NCBI GenBank assembly: GCA_015068765.1
Contig: SVJY01000010.1
Location: forward strand, 1-49,039
DNA: 49,039 nt
Source: Oscillospiraceae bacterium
GTDB taxonomy: Bacteria; Bacillota; Clostridia; UMGS1883; UMGS1540
Direction of reading: 5' to 3'
This document shows, piece by piece, positions 25,246-34,569 of the stretch. The translations under genes were made by a program, and so were the position numbers. A model generated the notes under the pieces. It had not been told where the DNA came from. It made no database searches and was given only the letters and a program-made list of their open reading frames with translations. Every line of letters begins with the position of its first letter. Within the stretch, counting starts at the first letter, position 1.

Positions 25246-26682
25246 TTACCGCAAGGCTTCCAGTGCTTCACGGAGTTTTGTCTGAATAACGCCCGGATTC
25301 GCCTTACCCTTTGAGGCACGCATAACCTGACCGGTCAAAAAACCGATGGCCTTTTCCTTACCGGCACGGAAGTCCGCAACAGCCGCCTCATTTTGTGCCA
25401 GAACTTCCTTTATCATGTCTACAATGGCACCCTCGTCGCTAATCTGCGAGAGGCCCTTTTCCTCTACAATCTGCTTCGCCCCCTTCTTTCCTTCAAACAT
25501 TTCAGGGAGTACCTGCTTTGCAATCGTGCCGGAAATGGTACCGCTTTCAATCATGGCGATCAGCTCCGCCAGTGCCTCGCCGCCGAATGGAATAGCTTCG
25601 GCGTCCAGCATGGTTTCGTTTAGGATTTTGCTGATTTCACCTAAAAGCCAGTTGGAAGCCGCTTTCGGTGCCGCACCTTGTGCCACCGTTTCTTCAAACA
25701 GCTTGGAAAGACCGAGAGACGCCCCCAAAAGACCTGCATCGTATTTCGGCAGACCATAATCGGTTACATACCTTTTTTTCTTTTCCTGGGGTAGCTCCGG
25801 CAGCGTTTCGCGTAGGCTTTCTACCCAAGCCGCATCGACATAAATCGGTGCTAAATCCGGTTCAGGGAAATAGCGGTAATCCTGTGCCTCCTCTTTGGAA
25901 CGCATCAGGAAGCTTTCGCCTTTTGCATCGTCCCAACGCCTGGTTTCCTGTTCCACCGTGCCCCCGGCCTCTAAAATCGCAATCTGTCTGTCCCGTTCAA
26001 ACCGAATGGCACGGACAGCCGCATGGAAGGAGTTGACGTTTTTGCACTCACTGCGTACGCCGAATTCCTTCTGTCCCTCGGGACGAACGGAAACATTGAT
26101 ATCGCACCGGAGAGAGCCCTCTTGCATCTTGCAATCGGAAACGCCGATGGCCTGGAGGGTGGATTTAATCGCTTCCAGAAATGCCATTGCCTCCTCCGGC
26201 GAACGCATATCCGGTTCACTGACAATTTCAATTAGCGGCACACCGCCACGATTATAGTCCACAAGGGAGAAGTTCGCGCCCTCGGCATGGAGCAGCTTGC
26301 CTGCGTCCTCCTCAATGTGAATCCGGGTGATACCAATATTTTTCATACCGGCATCCGTATCAATTTCCACAAATCCTTCCTCGCATAACGGTAGGTCAAA
26401 CTGGGAAATCTGGTATGCCTTTGGAAGATCAGGATAAAAATAGTTTTTACGATCCTGCTTACAATAGGAAGCAATCCGGCAATGCATGGCAAGACCGGCT
26501 TTGATGCCATAATCCACCACGGTGCGGTTTAAAACAGGCAGTGCACCGGGAAGCCCAATACAAACCGGGCAACAACGGGTGTTTGTATCGCCGCCGAAGC
26601 TATTTTCACAGCTACAGTAGATTTTCGTTTTCGTGGCAAGCTCTGCATGGACTTCCAGTCCGATTACAGTTTCGTATTTCAT
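25246..26682 (-). CDS. gatB: Asp-tRNA(Asn)/Glu-tRNA(Gln) amidotransferase subunit B
   Basis: The kinase and tRNA-recognition subunit of GatCAB, which converts mischarged Glu-tRNA(Gln) or Asp-tRNA(Asn) using glutamine. Motifs include the N-terminal YETVIGLEVHAELATKTKIYC, CPVCIGLPGALPVLN, RKNYFYPDLPKAYQISQFD and RIHIEEDAGK. The C-terminal YqeY-like tail has IGFLTGQVMRASKGKANPG. The 478 residues match the family. It begins one base after gatA and ends the operon before a strong terminator. Confidence 0.97.
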   Translation of the reverse strand: MKYETVIGLEVHAELATKTKIYCSCENSFGGDTNTRCCPVCIGLPGALPVLNRTVVDYGIKAGLAMHCRIASYCKQDRKNYFYPDLPKAYQISQFDLPLCEEGFVEIDTDAGMKNIGITRIHIEEDAGKLLHAEGANFSLVDYNRGGVPLIEIVSEPDMRSPEEAMAFLEAIKSTLQAIGVSDCKMQEGSLRCDINVSVRPEGQKEFGVRSECKNVNSFHAAVRAIRFERDRQIAILEAGGTVEQETRRWDDAKGESFLMRSKEEAQDYRYFPEPDLAPIYVDAAWVESLRETLPELPQEKKKRYVTDYGLPKYDAGLLGASLGLSKLFEETVAQGAAPKAASNWLLGEISKILNETMLDAEAIPFGGEALAELIAMIESGTISGTIAKQVLPEMFEGKKGAKQIVEEKGLSQISDEGAIVDMIKEVLAQNEAAVADFRAGKEKAIGFLTGQVMRASKGKANPGVIQTKLREALEALR

Positions 26683-26683
26683 A

Positions 26684-28126
26684 CTATCTGCCTCCCTTTC
26701 CGTTTTGTTCCAGGGCGTATGCGGCCCGAAGAATCACATCGTCACGCAGTCTGCCACCGATAAGCTGTACACCGATTGGAAGACCGGCGGCATCTGTACC
26801 GCAGGGCATACTCAGTGCAGGCAGGCCGGCAATGTTTACCGATACTGTGCAGATATCCGCCAGATACATCTGTACCGGGTCAGCCGACTTTTCTCCGAAC
26901 TTCCATGCCGTACAGGGGGATGTGGGTGTCAGAATACAGTCAACATTTTCAAAGACGCGTGCAAAATCCCGGCAAATCAGGGTACGTGTTTTCTGTGCCT
27001 TTTTATAATATGCGTCGTAGTAGCCACTGCTGAGAACAAAAGTACCCAGCATAATACGCCGCTTTACTTCCTGCCCAAAGCCTTCGCTTCTTGTGCGGAG
27101 GAACAGTTCCTCCAGGTCCTTACAGCCTTCGGCGCGGAAACCGTACCGCACACCGTCATAGCGTGCCAGATTGGAGCTGGCCTCTGCGGAAGAAATCAAA
27201 TAATAAGTTTCCAGTGCATAATCCAGCATGGGCAGTGTACATTCCACCAAACAAGCCCCCATCGCTTCATATGCCTTTGCCGCATCTAAAACAGCACGCC
27301 GCACGTCCGGGTCTACTGCATCACTAAAGTATTCTTTCGGAATACCAATCCGCATTCCTTTACATTCCCCCGTAAGGGCACCCAGATAGTCCGGTACATC
27401 AGAAGATAGCGAAGTAGAATCCTTCGCATCCTTGCCGGAAATTACGGACAGCACCGTGGCACAGTCCCGTACATCTTTGGTTATCGGGCCAATCTGGTCA
27501 AGGGAGGATGCAAAAGCGATCAGTCCATAGCGAGACACAAGCCCATAGGTAGGCTTCATGCCGACCACACCGCAGAAGGAGGCCGGCTGGCGAATGGAGC
27601 CGCCTGTATCGGAACCAAGGGCAAAAACCGCTTCATCAGCGGCCACTGCCGCCGCACTGCCGCCGGAAGAGCCGCCGGGCACATGCGCTGTATTTCTCGG
27701 ATTCTTCGTCTTCTTAAAATAGGAGTTTTCCGTGGAAGAGCCCATGGCAAACTCGTCCATATTTGCCTTTCCTATCATAATGGCATCCGCGGCAAAAAGC
27801 CGTTCTGCCACCGTTGCATTGTAAGGAGGCACATAATTATAGAGCATTTTAGATGCACAGGTTGTCCGTACATCTTTCGTAGAAATATTATCTTTAATCG
27901 CCATCGGGATACCAGCAAGAGGCGAAACCGCTTCTCCCCGGGCAAGCTTTTTATCAACTTCCTCTGCTTTTTTTATGGCTTCTTCCGCTGTCACGGTCAA
28001 AAGGCTTTCGACTTCCGGCTCAGCTTTCGCAATCCGGTCGAGTTGGGCTTTTGTGAGCTCGGCAGCGGAGATTTCCCGGCTTTTCAGTTTTTCCGACAAA
28101 TCATGTGCCGTCAGTGTATACAGCAT
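26684..28126 (-). CDS. gatA: Asp-tRNA(Asn)/Glu-tRNA(Gln) amidotransferase subunit A
   Basis: The amidase subunit of GatCAB, which releases ammonia from glutamine. The amidase catalytic Lys is in [10 protein letters not shown], and the two serines are in [20 protein letters not shown] and [15 protein letters not shown], so the Ser-Ser-Lys triad is complete. The 480 residues match the family. It lies between gatC and gatB with gaps of 15 and 1 bases, so the three subunits should be made together. Confidence 0.98.
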   Translation of the reverse strand: MLYTLTAHDLSEKLKSREISAAELTKAQLDRIAKAEPEVESLLTVTAEEAIKKAEEVDKKLARGEAVSPLAGIPMAIKDNISTKDVRTTCASKMLYNYVPPYNATVAERLFAADAIMIGKANMDEFAMGSSTENSYFKKTKNPRNTAHVPGGSSGGSAAAVAADEAVFALGSDTGGSIRQPASFCGVVGMKPTYGLVSRYGLIAFASSLDQIGPITKDVRDCATVLSVISGKDAKDSTSLSSDVPDYLGALTGECKGMRIGIPKEYFSDAVDPDVRRAVLDAAKAYEAMGACLVECTLPMLDYALETYYLISSAEASSNLARYDGVRYGFRAEGCKDLEELFLRTRSEGFGQEVKRRIMLGTFVLSSGYYDAYYKKAQKTRTLICRDFARVFENVDCILTPTSPCTAWKFGEKSADPVQMYLADICTVSVNIAGLPALSMPCGTDAAGLPIGVQLIGGRLRDDVILRAAYALEQNGKGGR

Positions 28127-28141
28127 AGATATCCGTCCTTT

Positions 28142-28426
28142 CTATTCAACCGTTTTCGGCACCACGAAGCATTCCATATCCTTCTCCGGTGCGTTCTGTA
28201 AAATGGCCGCTGTGGGCAAGGACGGTTTAATTTCGTCCCTGCGGAACACGTTTTGTCCGTCTGCCGCAAACATAGTGGGGTCTGCCGCCGTTTCCAATGT
28301 GGAAAGCTTGTCCGCAAAAGACAGAATGCTCTGCATCTCCCCTGTCAGCCGTTCCTTTTCTTCTTCGGAAAGTGCAAGCTTTGACAGCTTGGCCAGATGT
28401 TCAACTTCCTGCATGGTAATTGCCAT
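28142..28426 (-). CDS. gatC: Asp-tRNA(Asn)/Glu-tRNA(Gln) amidotransferase subunit C
   Basis: The small linker subunit that stabilises GatA in the complex. The N-terminal AITMQEVEHLAKLSKLALSE and the middle EMQSILSFADKLSTLE are standard for the family. The C-terminal part carries LRRDEIKPSL-like residues (FRRDEIKPSLPTAAILQNAP). The 94 residues are normal. GGAGAGA precedes the ATG. It starts 16 bases after the metallophosphoesterase gene, which may share the promoter. Confidence 0.95.
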   Translation of the reverse strand: MAITMQEVEHLAKLSKLALSEEEKERLTGEMQSILSFADKLSTLETAADPTMFAADGQNVFRRDEIKPSLPTAAILQNAPEKDMECFVVPKTVE

Positions 28427-28442
28427 AAAAGGTCTCTCCTCT

Positions 28443-29117
28443 CTATTCTACAATACATTTCGGCATAAACGACAGATAGTCTGCCGAAACGAGTAAATCC
28501 CGTTCGCTCTGTGCAAATTTATTCCACGCACCTCTGCCGTGCAGATGTCCGTACACGCAGAATTCTACGTTATATTCGTCCAGTATTTCCGCAAAACCAA
28601 CGTCCGGCGGATAGTGCATCATCACAATCCGTTTTTCCGAAAGCTTCTCCCCTTCTTTTAAGGACAGCTGCAGACGCATCATTTCCCGCTCGTAAATTTT
28701 TCGGTCCTCCCCGTTAAAATCCGACTCAAACGGGGATTTCCACCCACGGCAGGCACATATGGCATACCCGTCGGAAAGTACACTGCTATTGTGCAGGAAG
28801 GTAATCGTTTTAAATTGATTTTCGGTTAAAAAAGCCGAAAGCTTTGCGGCAGTTGTCCACCAATAGTCATGGTTACCCTTGGAAATCAGCTTCCGGCCGG
28901 GCAGATTTTCAATGAAATGAAAATCCGGCAATGCCTCTTCTAAGTATGTCGCCCAGGAAACATCGCCGCCAATCAGCACTGTATCTGTTTCTTTGACCGT
29001 AGATTTCCAATTTTCGGAAATCCGTTCCACATAGTTTTCCCAGCCACTGCCGAAAACGTCCATCGGTTTATCAATTCCGAGTGGCAGATGTAGGTCTGAC
29101 ATGGCAAAAATAGCCAT
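28443..29117 (-). CDS. calcineurin-like metallophosphoesterase
   Basis: A two-metal phosphoesterase: SDLHLP near the N-terminus (Asp and His ligands), LIGGDVSWA, ISKGNHDYWW and MMHYPPDVG are in family order, with YGHLHGRG near the end. The 224 residues have no signal peptide, so it is probably cytoplasmic. It is first in the run ahead of gatC with a 16-base gap. The substrate is not predictable; members include nucleases and nucleotide phosphatases. The placement with gatCAB is likely transcriptional convenience. Confidence 0.88.
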   Translation of the reverse strand: MAIFAMSDLHLPLGIDKPMDVFGSGWENYVERISENWKSTVKETDTVLIGGDVSWATYLEEALPDFHFIENLPGRKLISKGNHDYWWTTAAKLSAFLTENQFKTITFLHNSSVLSDGYAICACRGWKSPFESDFNGEDRKIYEREMMRLQLSLKEGEKLSEKRIVMMHYPPDVGFAEILDEYNVEFCVYGHLHGRGAWNKFAQSERDLLVSADYLSFMPKCIVE

Positions 29118-29195
29118 AATATTCTCCCTTTAGTATACAATCAGAATTTTTGAGCAAGCTATATACGAAAGCCAAATTTGAAGGAGGTTTTTTCT

Positions 29196-29384
29196 ATGCA
29201 ACCCTATACAAAACACGAAGCACTCCGGGATGTTAAATGCAGTGTGGAAAGCTGTCACTTCAACGATTGCGACGGCAGATGCACTGCATCGGAAATTGAA
29301 GTCAGCCCTTGCAGCGGTTCCGGCTGTGAGGGGACTCTTTGTGCCACCTTTGTGGACAAGACAAAATGTGACGACTGTTTCTGA
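29196..29384 (+). CDS. DUF1540-type cysteine-rich small protein
   Basis: AAGGAGG (29181-29187) lies 8 bases before ATG 29196, so I start there rather than at the upstream in-frame 29178. The 62 residues hold eight cysteines in a pattern like DUF1540 (VKCSVESCHFNDCDGRCTA, CEGTLCATF, TKCDDCF). These look like metal-binding knuckles and occur widely in spore-forming Clostridia, often without known function. It is a single gene in the gap between the two minus-strand runs and is followed by a terminator. Metal binding is inference. Confidence 0.85.
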   Translation: MQPYTKHEALRDVKCSVESCHFNDCDGRCTASEIEVSPCSGSGCEGTLCATFVDKTKCDDCF

Positions 29385-29401
29385 GTCTTTCGTACACGCC
29401 G

Positions 29402-29449
29402 CCGCCCTGCGGGAAGGAACCCCTTTTCCGCAGGGCGGTTTCGTTTTTG
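29402..29449 (+). terminator. terminator of the DUF1540 gene
   Basis: CCGCCCTGCGG (29402-29412) pairs with CCGCAGGGCGG (29428-29438), followed by a T-rich run. It is two bases before the end of the opposing thrC. Confidence 0.85.
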
Positions 29450-29450
29450 T

Positions 29451-30932
29451 TTAAATCCCTAAAAGCGTATTGACCGCATCCCGCATTTTATCCGGCGGGC
29501 AGGTCATACTAAACCGGTCAGGTTTATTGCGGAGCTCGCCCAGTGCCGACGGCACCGGAAGTCCGCTTTTTCTTTCTATCGCAGAAAGAATTTCAAAATC
29601 GTCAGCAGGAACGCTGTCGGCTATCGCCCCCAAAACGCTCTGACCAAACTTATACGGGCTTGCTGTAGACGCGACTACCGTTTTGGTAGCATCACCCGTT
29701 TTCTTCACATAGTCTTCATATACCCGAAGAGCTACTGCTGTATGGGTGTCAGCCAGATACCCATACTTTTCGTATGTTTCGCGGATTGTGGAAAGCGTTG
29801 CCTGATCATCACAGCTACCGGCCCAAAGAATGTCTTGCATCTTCACCAGTGTTTCGCTGTCCACACGGTATCCGCCCTCCGTCTTCAGGCTTTCCATCCA
29901 GGCTGTAACCTTTTCGGCATTTTCATCAGAAATATCATATAAAAACCGTTCCAGGTTGCTGGAAATCAGAATGTCCATAGACGGTGAAATTGTCAGGTGG
30001 AAATCCCGTTTTCGATTATATACACCTGTATGGATAAACTCTGTAAGTACATCGTTTGCATTGGAGGCACAAATCAGCCGTGCAATGGGCACGCCCATTT
30101 TTTTAGCATAATATGCCGCCAGAATATTACCGAAGTTGCCCGTAGGTACAACCACGTTAAAATGCTCGCCTTCAAGAAGCTCGCCTTTTTCCGTCATGGA
30201 CACCCATGCGGAAACATAATACACAATCTGCGGCACCAACCGTCCCCAGTTAATGGAGTTGGCAGAAGAAAGTACAATACCGTTTTCGTGCAGAAACGCA
30301 CCGTATTCTGCGTCTGTGAAAATCGCTTTTACGCCGTTTTGTGCATCGTCAAAATTGCCCTCGACTGCCGCTACGCCAACGTTGTTGCCTTCCTGGGTGA
30401 CCATCTGCTTCCGTTGTATGTTACTTACACCGTCCCGGGGAAAGAACACAAGTACCCGTGTCCCATCCACGTCCCGGAAGCCTTCCAGAGCTGCCTTGCC
30501 CGTGTCACCGCTGGTTGCCACCAAAATGGCCACCTCGTCCTCGATTCCGTTTTTCCGCATGGACACTGTGAGGAGATGGGGCAGAATCTGCAGTGCCATA
30601 TCCTTAAACGCACATGTAGGTCCATGCCAAAGCTCCAGAATATGGGTGCTTTCGTTGATTCGACAAAGAGGTGCAATCTCCTCCGAACCGAATTTTTCCG
30701 CCGTATAGGCCGCATTCACGCAGTGTTCTACTTCTTCCGGCGTAAAGTCCCGCAGAAATGCCGACAACACCTTCTTCGCCCGTTCCTTATAAGAAAGCCC
30801 GATAAAAGACTTGGCATCCCCCAAGGTCGGAAACAATTCAGGTACATATAAGCCGCCGTCCGGTGCCAAGCCCTTTACAATGGCCGCCGAAGCGGAAACT
30901 GCCGCACTGCCGCGGGTGCTCTTGTAATTCAT
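29451..30932 (-). CDS. thrC: threonine synthase ThrC
   Basis: PLP enzyme making threonine from O-phosphohomoserine. The N-terminus NYKSTRGSAAVSASAAIVKG and GLAPDGGLYVPE are typical of the long clostridial form. The cofactor lysine is in GPTCAFKDMALQIL, and VATSGDTGKAALEG and VVPTGNFGNILAAYYAKKMG bind the cofactor phosphate. The 493 residues match the family. It is the last gene of the long minus-strand run, 42 bases after the P-loop protein. No thrB or hom is in the window. Confidence 0.96.
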   Translation of the reverse strand: MNYKSTRGSAAVSASAAIVKGLAPDGGLYVPELFPTLGDAKSFIGLSYKERAKKVLSAFLRDFTPEEVEHCVNAAYTAEKFGSEEIAPLCRINESTHILELWHGPTCAFKDMALQILPHLLTVSMRKNGIEDEVAILVATSGDTGKAALEGFRDVDGTRVLVFFPRDGVSNIQRKQMVTQEGNNVGVAAVEGNFDDAQNGVKAIFTDAEYGAFLHENGIVLSSANSINWGRLVPQIVYYVSAWVSMTEKGELLEGEHFNVVVPTGNFGNILAAYYAKKMGVPIARLICASNANDVLTEFIHTGVYNRKRDFHLTISPSMDILISSNLERFLYDISDENAEKVTAWMESLKTEGGYRVDSETLVKMQDILWAGSCDDQATLSTIRETYEKYGYLADTHTAVALRVYEDYVKKTGDATKTVVASTASPYKFGQSVLGAIADSVPADDFEILSAIERKSGLPVPSALGELRNKPDRFSMTCPPDKMRDAVNTLLGI

Positions 30933-30974
30933 GTAGTTACATCCCTTTCTGCCTCCTCCGGTTAAAACCCGGTT

Positions 30975-31382
30975 TTAGGCAAATTTCTTAATTTTTTCGC
31001 TTGCATCTGCCACGCTCATGCTGATTGTCATCGCAATCTGCACTTCAAACTTTTGGCAGATTGCCTCCAGCTTTTCCAGAAGTTCTTCCAGTGCTGCCTC
31101 TTCGCCGGATGCAATTTTGGTGATGCTATCCACAAAAATGTAGGAAACATCATAATTCTGTGCCAGAATACCGCAAACCAGTCCGTAAAATTCTTCGTAG
31201 TTCTTTATAGAAAATTCGGAAGTATCAACGAGACGAATTTTATGGCTTACGTCTGTGATATGCTGAGAACCGTTGTTGATAAAGACAACATTGCCTTTTT
31301 CACTCTCCACCGCTGCATGTACGCTGTCCAGCAGCATTTTGGTTTTACCCGTTCCTTTTTCACCAAGAATTACTCTTATCAT
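30975..31382 (-). CDS. small P-loop protein of unknown function (PilT-annotated type)
   Basis: Residues 1-16 are MIRVILGEKGTGKTKM, a Walker A motif at the very N-terminus. A hydrophobic strand YIFVDSITKIA follows as a Walker B-like site, then a helical end with EALEELLEKLEAI-like content. The 135 residues are too short for a PilT ATPase, although similar proteins are often labelled that way. I chose ATG 31382, because the upstream in-frame start would put 13 residues before the P-loop. It sits between pgi and thrC. The function is unknown; nucleotide binding is expected. Confidence 0.72.
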   Translation of the reverse strand: MIRVILGEKGTGKTKMLLDSVHAAVESEKGNVVFINNGSQHITDVSHKIRLVDTSEFSIKNYEEFYGLVCGILAQNYDVSYIFVDSITKIASGEEAALEELLEKLEAICQKFEVQIAMTISMSVADASEKIKKFA

Positions 31383-31440
31383 ATTTTTCGCCAACCTTTC
31401 ATTGTTTATTTCAAACAGCAAGAATGCTGTTTTTTACTAA

Positions 31441-32787
31441 TTATATTTCTCCAAGACGGCGTAAAAGCTTCTCACCTTCCGCCTCATAGCCCGGCTTTCC
31501 TAAAAGTGCAAACATATTCTTTTTATATGCCTCTACGCCCGGCTGGTCAAAGGGGTTGACCCCTAAAAGATATCCGCTTATGCCACAGGCCTTTTCAAAG
31601 AAGTATACCGCCTTCCCGAAATTGTACGCATCCTGTGCTTCCATTTCCAGCAAAAGACAGGGTACGCCACCGTCGGTATGTGCCATCAGCGTTCCTAAAA
31701 ACGCCTGCCGATTTACATGGTTTACCGTTTTGCCCTCCAGGAAGGAAAGACCGTCTACATTCCCCACCATCGCCGGCACCGCGACATCTGCCGGGGGATT
31801 CTGAACATGTAAAACGGTTTCAAACAGATTACGCATACCATCCTGCAGATACTGACCCATAGAATGTAAGTCTGTGGAAAAATCCACTGCCGCCGGGAAA
31901 ATACCCTTGCCGTCTTTCCCTTCGCTTTCGCCGTACAGTTGCTTCCACCACTCCGCAAAGTAATGGAGACTGCCTTCATAATTGGCAAGCACTTCTGTGG
32001 TTTTTCCTTTTCTGTACAGTATATTTCTCGCCGCCGCATACGCGTAGCAATCGTTTTTCTCAATCGAATCGATGCCGTATGCCCCCATGGCATCCCTTGC
32101 ACCCGAAAGCATTGCATCCGTATCAATCCCCGCCGCCGCGATAGGCAAAAGTCCCACCGGCGTCAGAACAGAATACCGACCGCCCACATCATCGGGAATT
32201 ACAAAGCGTTCATAGCCCTCTTCCTTTGCTAAAGCAAAAAGTGCACCGCGGCTTTTATCTGTTGTAACATAAATACGGTTTTTTGCCTCCGCCTTGCCAT
32301 ATTTCTTTTCAAGGAGAAGCTTGAAAAAGCGGAAGGCGATTGCCGGCTCTGTAGTTGTGCCGGATTTAGAAATGACGTTTACCGAAAAATCCTTGTCGCC
32401 CACAAAGTCCATGAGTGCATCCAGATATGTGCCGCTGATATTGTGCCCTGCAAATAAAATTTGCGGTGCGGAGCGTTTTTCCTTGGGCAGATAATTAAAG
32501 AACGGCGATGTGAGCATTTCAACAGCCGCTTTTGCCCCCAGATAGGACCCGCCGATGCCAATTACAATCAGTACCTCCGATTGCTGTGCAATCCTTGCCG
32601 CCGCAGCCTTAACCCTGGCATACGCCTCGACATCTATTTTCTCCGGCAAATCCAGCCAGCCTGTATAGTCATTGCCCTGCCCTTTTCTTTCGTGCAAAAG
32701 GGTATGTGCCGCACTGACCTGTGCCGCAAGCCCTTCCATTTCCTTTTGTGTTACATAACTTTTTGCATACTTACACGAAAAATACAA
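31441..32787 (-). CDS. pgi: glucose-6-phosphate isomerase Pgi
   Basis: Interconverts glucose-6-phosphate and fructose-6-phosphate. The family signatures are [36 protein letters not shown], and [17 protein letters not shown], with the C-terminal [14 protein letters not shown] that carries the catalytic lysine. The 448 residues match the clostridial form. The start is TTG at 32787 with AGGAG 8 bases before, since no ATG gives the complete N-terminal segment. It is 14 bases after ispF and 58 bases before the P-loop gene. Confidence 0.95.
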   Translation of the reverse strand: MYFSCKYAKSYVTQKEMEGLAAQVSAAHTLLHERKGQGNDYTGWLDLPEKIDVEAYARVKAAAARIAQQSEVLIVIGIGGSYLGAKAAVEMLTSPFFNYLPKEKRSAPQILFAGHNISGTYLDALMDFVGDKDFSVNVISKSGTTTEPAIAFRFFKLLLEKKYGKAEAKNRIYVTTDKSRGALFALAKEEGYERFVIPDDVGGRYSVLTPVGLLPIAAAGIDTDAMLSGARDAMGAYGIDSIEKNDCYAYAAARNILYRKGKTTEVLANYEGSLHYFAEWWKQLYGESEGKDGKGIFPAAVDFSTDLHSMGQYLQDGMRNLFETVLHVQNPPADVAVPAMVGNVDGLSFLEGKTVNHVNRQAFLGTLMAHTDGGVPCLLLEMEAQDAYNFGKAVYFFEKACGISGYLLGVNPFDQPGVEAYKKNMFALLGKPGYEAEGEKLLRRLGEI

Positions 32788-32801
32788 CTTCCTGACTCCT
32801 T

Positions 32802-33281
32802 TTACTTATTTTTATATAAAAGACATACAGCTTCTGCCGCAATACCTTCCTCTCTGCCTGTAAAACCCATTCGCTCCGTCGTCGTTGCCTTCACGCTTAT
32901 GTTGGAGATCTCCGTCCCCGCCACATCTGCAATCGCCCGTCGCATACGGTCAATGTAGGGTGACAGACGGGGTTTTTGTGCTACAACCGTGATGTCTGCA
33001 TTTCCAAGCGTATAACCGGCTTCCGCTATTTTTTTACACACAATTCGCAGAAGCTCTGTACTGCGAACATCCTTCCACGTCGCATCAGTGGGTGGGAAAA
33101 ACTTGCCGATATCTCCCAGTGCCAGTGCACCCAGCATGGCATCCATCAGTGCGTGCAGTGCCACATCGGCATCGGAATGTCCCAGCAATCCTCCGGTTTC
33201 CGAAATCGGAACACCGCCCAGATACAGCGGCCTTTCTTCATCAAATCTATGGGCATCGTACCCATGTCCAATCCGCATCAT
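32802..33281 (-). CDS. ispF: 2-C-methyl-D-erythritol 2,4-cyclodiphosphate synthase IspF
   Basis: Cyclises CDP-methylerythritol phosphate in the MEP pathway. The N-terminus [20 protein letters not shown] has the zinc ligands Asp and His, then [20 protein letters not shown] and [20 protein letters not shown]. The 159 residues match the family. It overlaps the end of ispD by 4 bases, the usual gene pair. Together with IspE at 3.8 kb, three enzymes of the pathway are in this window. Confidence 0.97.
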   Translation of the reverse strand: MMRIGHGYDAHRFDEERPLYLGGVPISETGGLLGHSDADVALHALMDAMLGALALGDIGKFFPPTDATWKDVRSTELLRIVCKKIAEAGYTLGNADITVVAQKPRLSPYIDRMRRAIADVAGTEISNISVKATTTERMGFTGREEGIAAEAVCLLYKNK

Positions 33282-33961
33282 GCTTTCTTCCTCGCCTCCA
33301 GCACAGCTTCTAAAAGTATCAGGTCAAAGGGCGTGGTAATCTTAATATTCTCATAACCGGTATCAATGACCCGTACACGCTCTCCCATCTTTTCTGCCGC
33401 CGAAGCATCGTCGGTAATGGTTCCGACACAATTCTCCATCGCTTCCAAAATCAGACTGCGACGAAAAACCTGTGGCGTCTGTGCCTGCCAGATTGTCTCC
33501 CTGTCCGGCGTTTCCAAAATGATACCGTTCTCCACTCGCTTGATCGTGTCAACCGCCCGTACTGCCGCAATGGCCGCACCGGTTTCCCGACTTCCCTCCA
33601 CCGTATCCGCAATGATTGCCGGCGTTACCAGTGGACGTGCACCGTCATGAATAATTACGATATCCGCATTTTCTGCGGCACAGATGCCTCTGTACACACT
33701 TTCGGCCCGGGTTTCGCCACCGCACACAATGGTTGTTACCTTGCGGAAATTCTCCGCCACAACAATATCTCTATATGAAAAGATGTCCTGTTCGTTTGCG
33801 ACGATCAGAACTTCGTCAACGAGGGGACAACCTTCAAAAGCCTCCAGCGTCCATGCAAGCACCGGACGCCCCGAAACCTCAAGTAATAGTTTATTTTTAT
33901 CTGCACCCATCCGAGTGCCTTTTCCAGCAGCGGTAACCACCGCTACGATTCTTTCATTCAT
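33278..33961 (-). CDS. ispD: 2-C-methyl-D-erythritol 4-phosphate cytidylyltransferase IspD
   Basis: Makes CDP-methylerythritol from CTP. The N-terminal nucleotide-binding motif [21 protein letters not shown] is present, followed by [13 protein letters not shown] and ALAKMGERV-like [11 protein letters not shown]. At 227 residues it is normal. I start at ATG 33961, with GGTGG upstream; a GTG at 33973 would add four residues with a poorer site. It overlaps ispF by 4 bases and follows carD by 47 bases. Confidence 0.95.
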   Translation of the reverse strand: MNERIVAVVTAAGKGTRMGADKNKLLLEVSGRPVLAWTLEAFEGCPLVDEVLIVANEQDIFSYRDIVVAENFRKVTTIVCGGETRAESVYRGICAAENADIVIIHDGARPLVTPAIIADTVEGSRETGAAIAAVRAVDTIKRVENGIILETPDRETIWQAQTPQVFRRSLILEAMENCVGTITDDASAAEKMGERVRVIDTGYENIKITTPFDLILLEAVLEARKKA

Positions 33962-34008
33962 ATACCAGACCACCGGCCGCCCTAAAAAGACGTCCGGTTT
34001 GCCTTTCT

Positions 34009-34494
34009 CTATTCTTGCTCGCGCAGTGCTTCCGTGAACATCCGCTCAATTTCTTCCTGCGCTATATTTTTTGCAAGGACAAGCTCACTTACAAGAATCT
34101 GCTTTGCATTTGTCAGCATTTTCTTTTCGCCGGTGGAAAGACCCTTGGTTTTATCACGGCACATCAGTGTTTTCACCACCGTGGCCACCTCGTAAATATC
34201 GCCGCCCTTGATCTTCAGCATATTTTCGCGGTACCGTTTATTCCAGCTGTGCTCACATTCTGCTTCCAGTGCTGCAAATTCGCTGATTACTTTGTCTGCT
34301 TCCTTATCGTCAATTACGTCACGGATACCAATTTTCTCGGCATTCAGCATGGGGATCATGACCTTCATGTCTCCCATAGGCATCTTCATTACATAGTATT
34401 GATTTACGATGCCCTGAAACTCTTGTTCCTCAATTGATTCGATAATCCCTGCACCGTACATGGGGTAAACCACCTTGTCGCCGATGCTGTACAT
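34009..34494 (-). CDS. carD: CarD/CdnL-family transcription regulator
   Basis: An N-terminal Tudor-like RNA polymerase-binding domain (YSIGDKVVYPMYGAGIIESI, then MGDMKVMIPMLNAEKIGIR) is followed by a helical DNA-binding C-terminus (WNKRYRENMLKIKGGDIYEV, GEKKMLTNAKQILVSEL). CarD proteins stabilise open promoter complexes, and rRNA promoters are known targets in other bacteria. The 161 residues are normal. GGGAGG lies 11 bases before ATG 34494, or 5 before a TTG at 34500 that would add two residues; I could not decide firmly. The gene has its own perfect promoter and leads ispD, ispF and pgi. Confidence 0.9.
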   Translation of the reverse strand: MYSIGDKVVYPMYGAGIIESIEEQEFQGIVNQYYVMKMPMGDMKVMIPMLNAEKIGIRDVIDDKEADKVISEFAALEAECEHSWNKRYRENMLKIKGGDIYEVATVVKTLMCRDKTKGLSTGEKKMLTNAKQILVSELVLAKNIAQEEIERMFTEALREQE

Positions 34495-34515
34495 ATCCAA
34501 CTACGCCTCCCACCT

Positions 34516-34528
34516 GGTCATAATGACC
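34516..34528. repeat. 13-base palindrome in the carD leader
   Basis: GGTCAT-A-ATGACC lies between the -10 and the ribosome binding site of carD. A perfect inverted repeat there could be an operator or a mRNA hairpin. I do not recognise the owner. Confidence 0.4.
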
Positions 34529-34540
34529 TTGTATGGTATT

Positions 34541-34569
34541 ATTATACTACAAAACCGCCGTTTTGTCAA
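34541..34569 (-). promoter_or_regulatory. perfect-consensus promoter of carD
   Basis: Minus strand TTGACA (34564-34569), 17 bases, TATAAT (34541-34546). The -35 overlaps the last codons of ung, so carD to thrC can be expressed independently of the trxA run. Confidence 0.85.
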
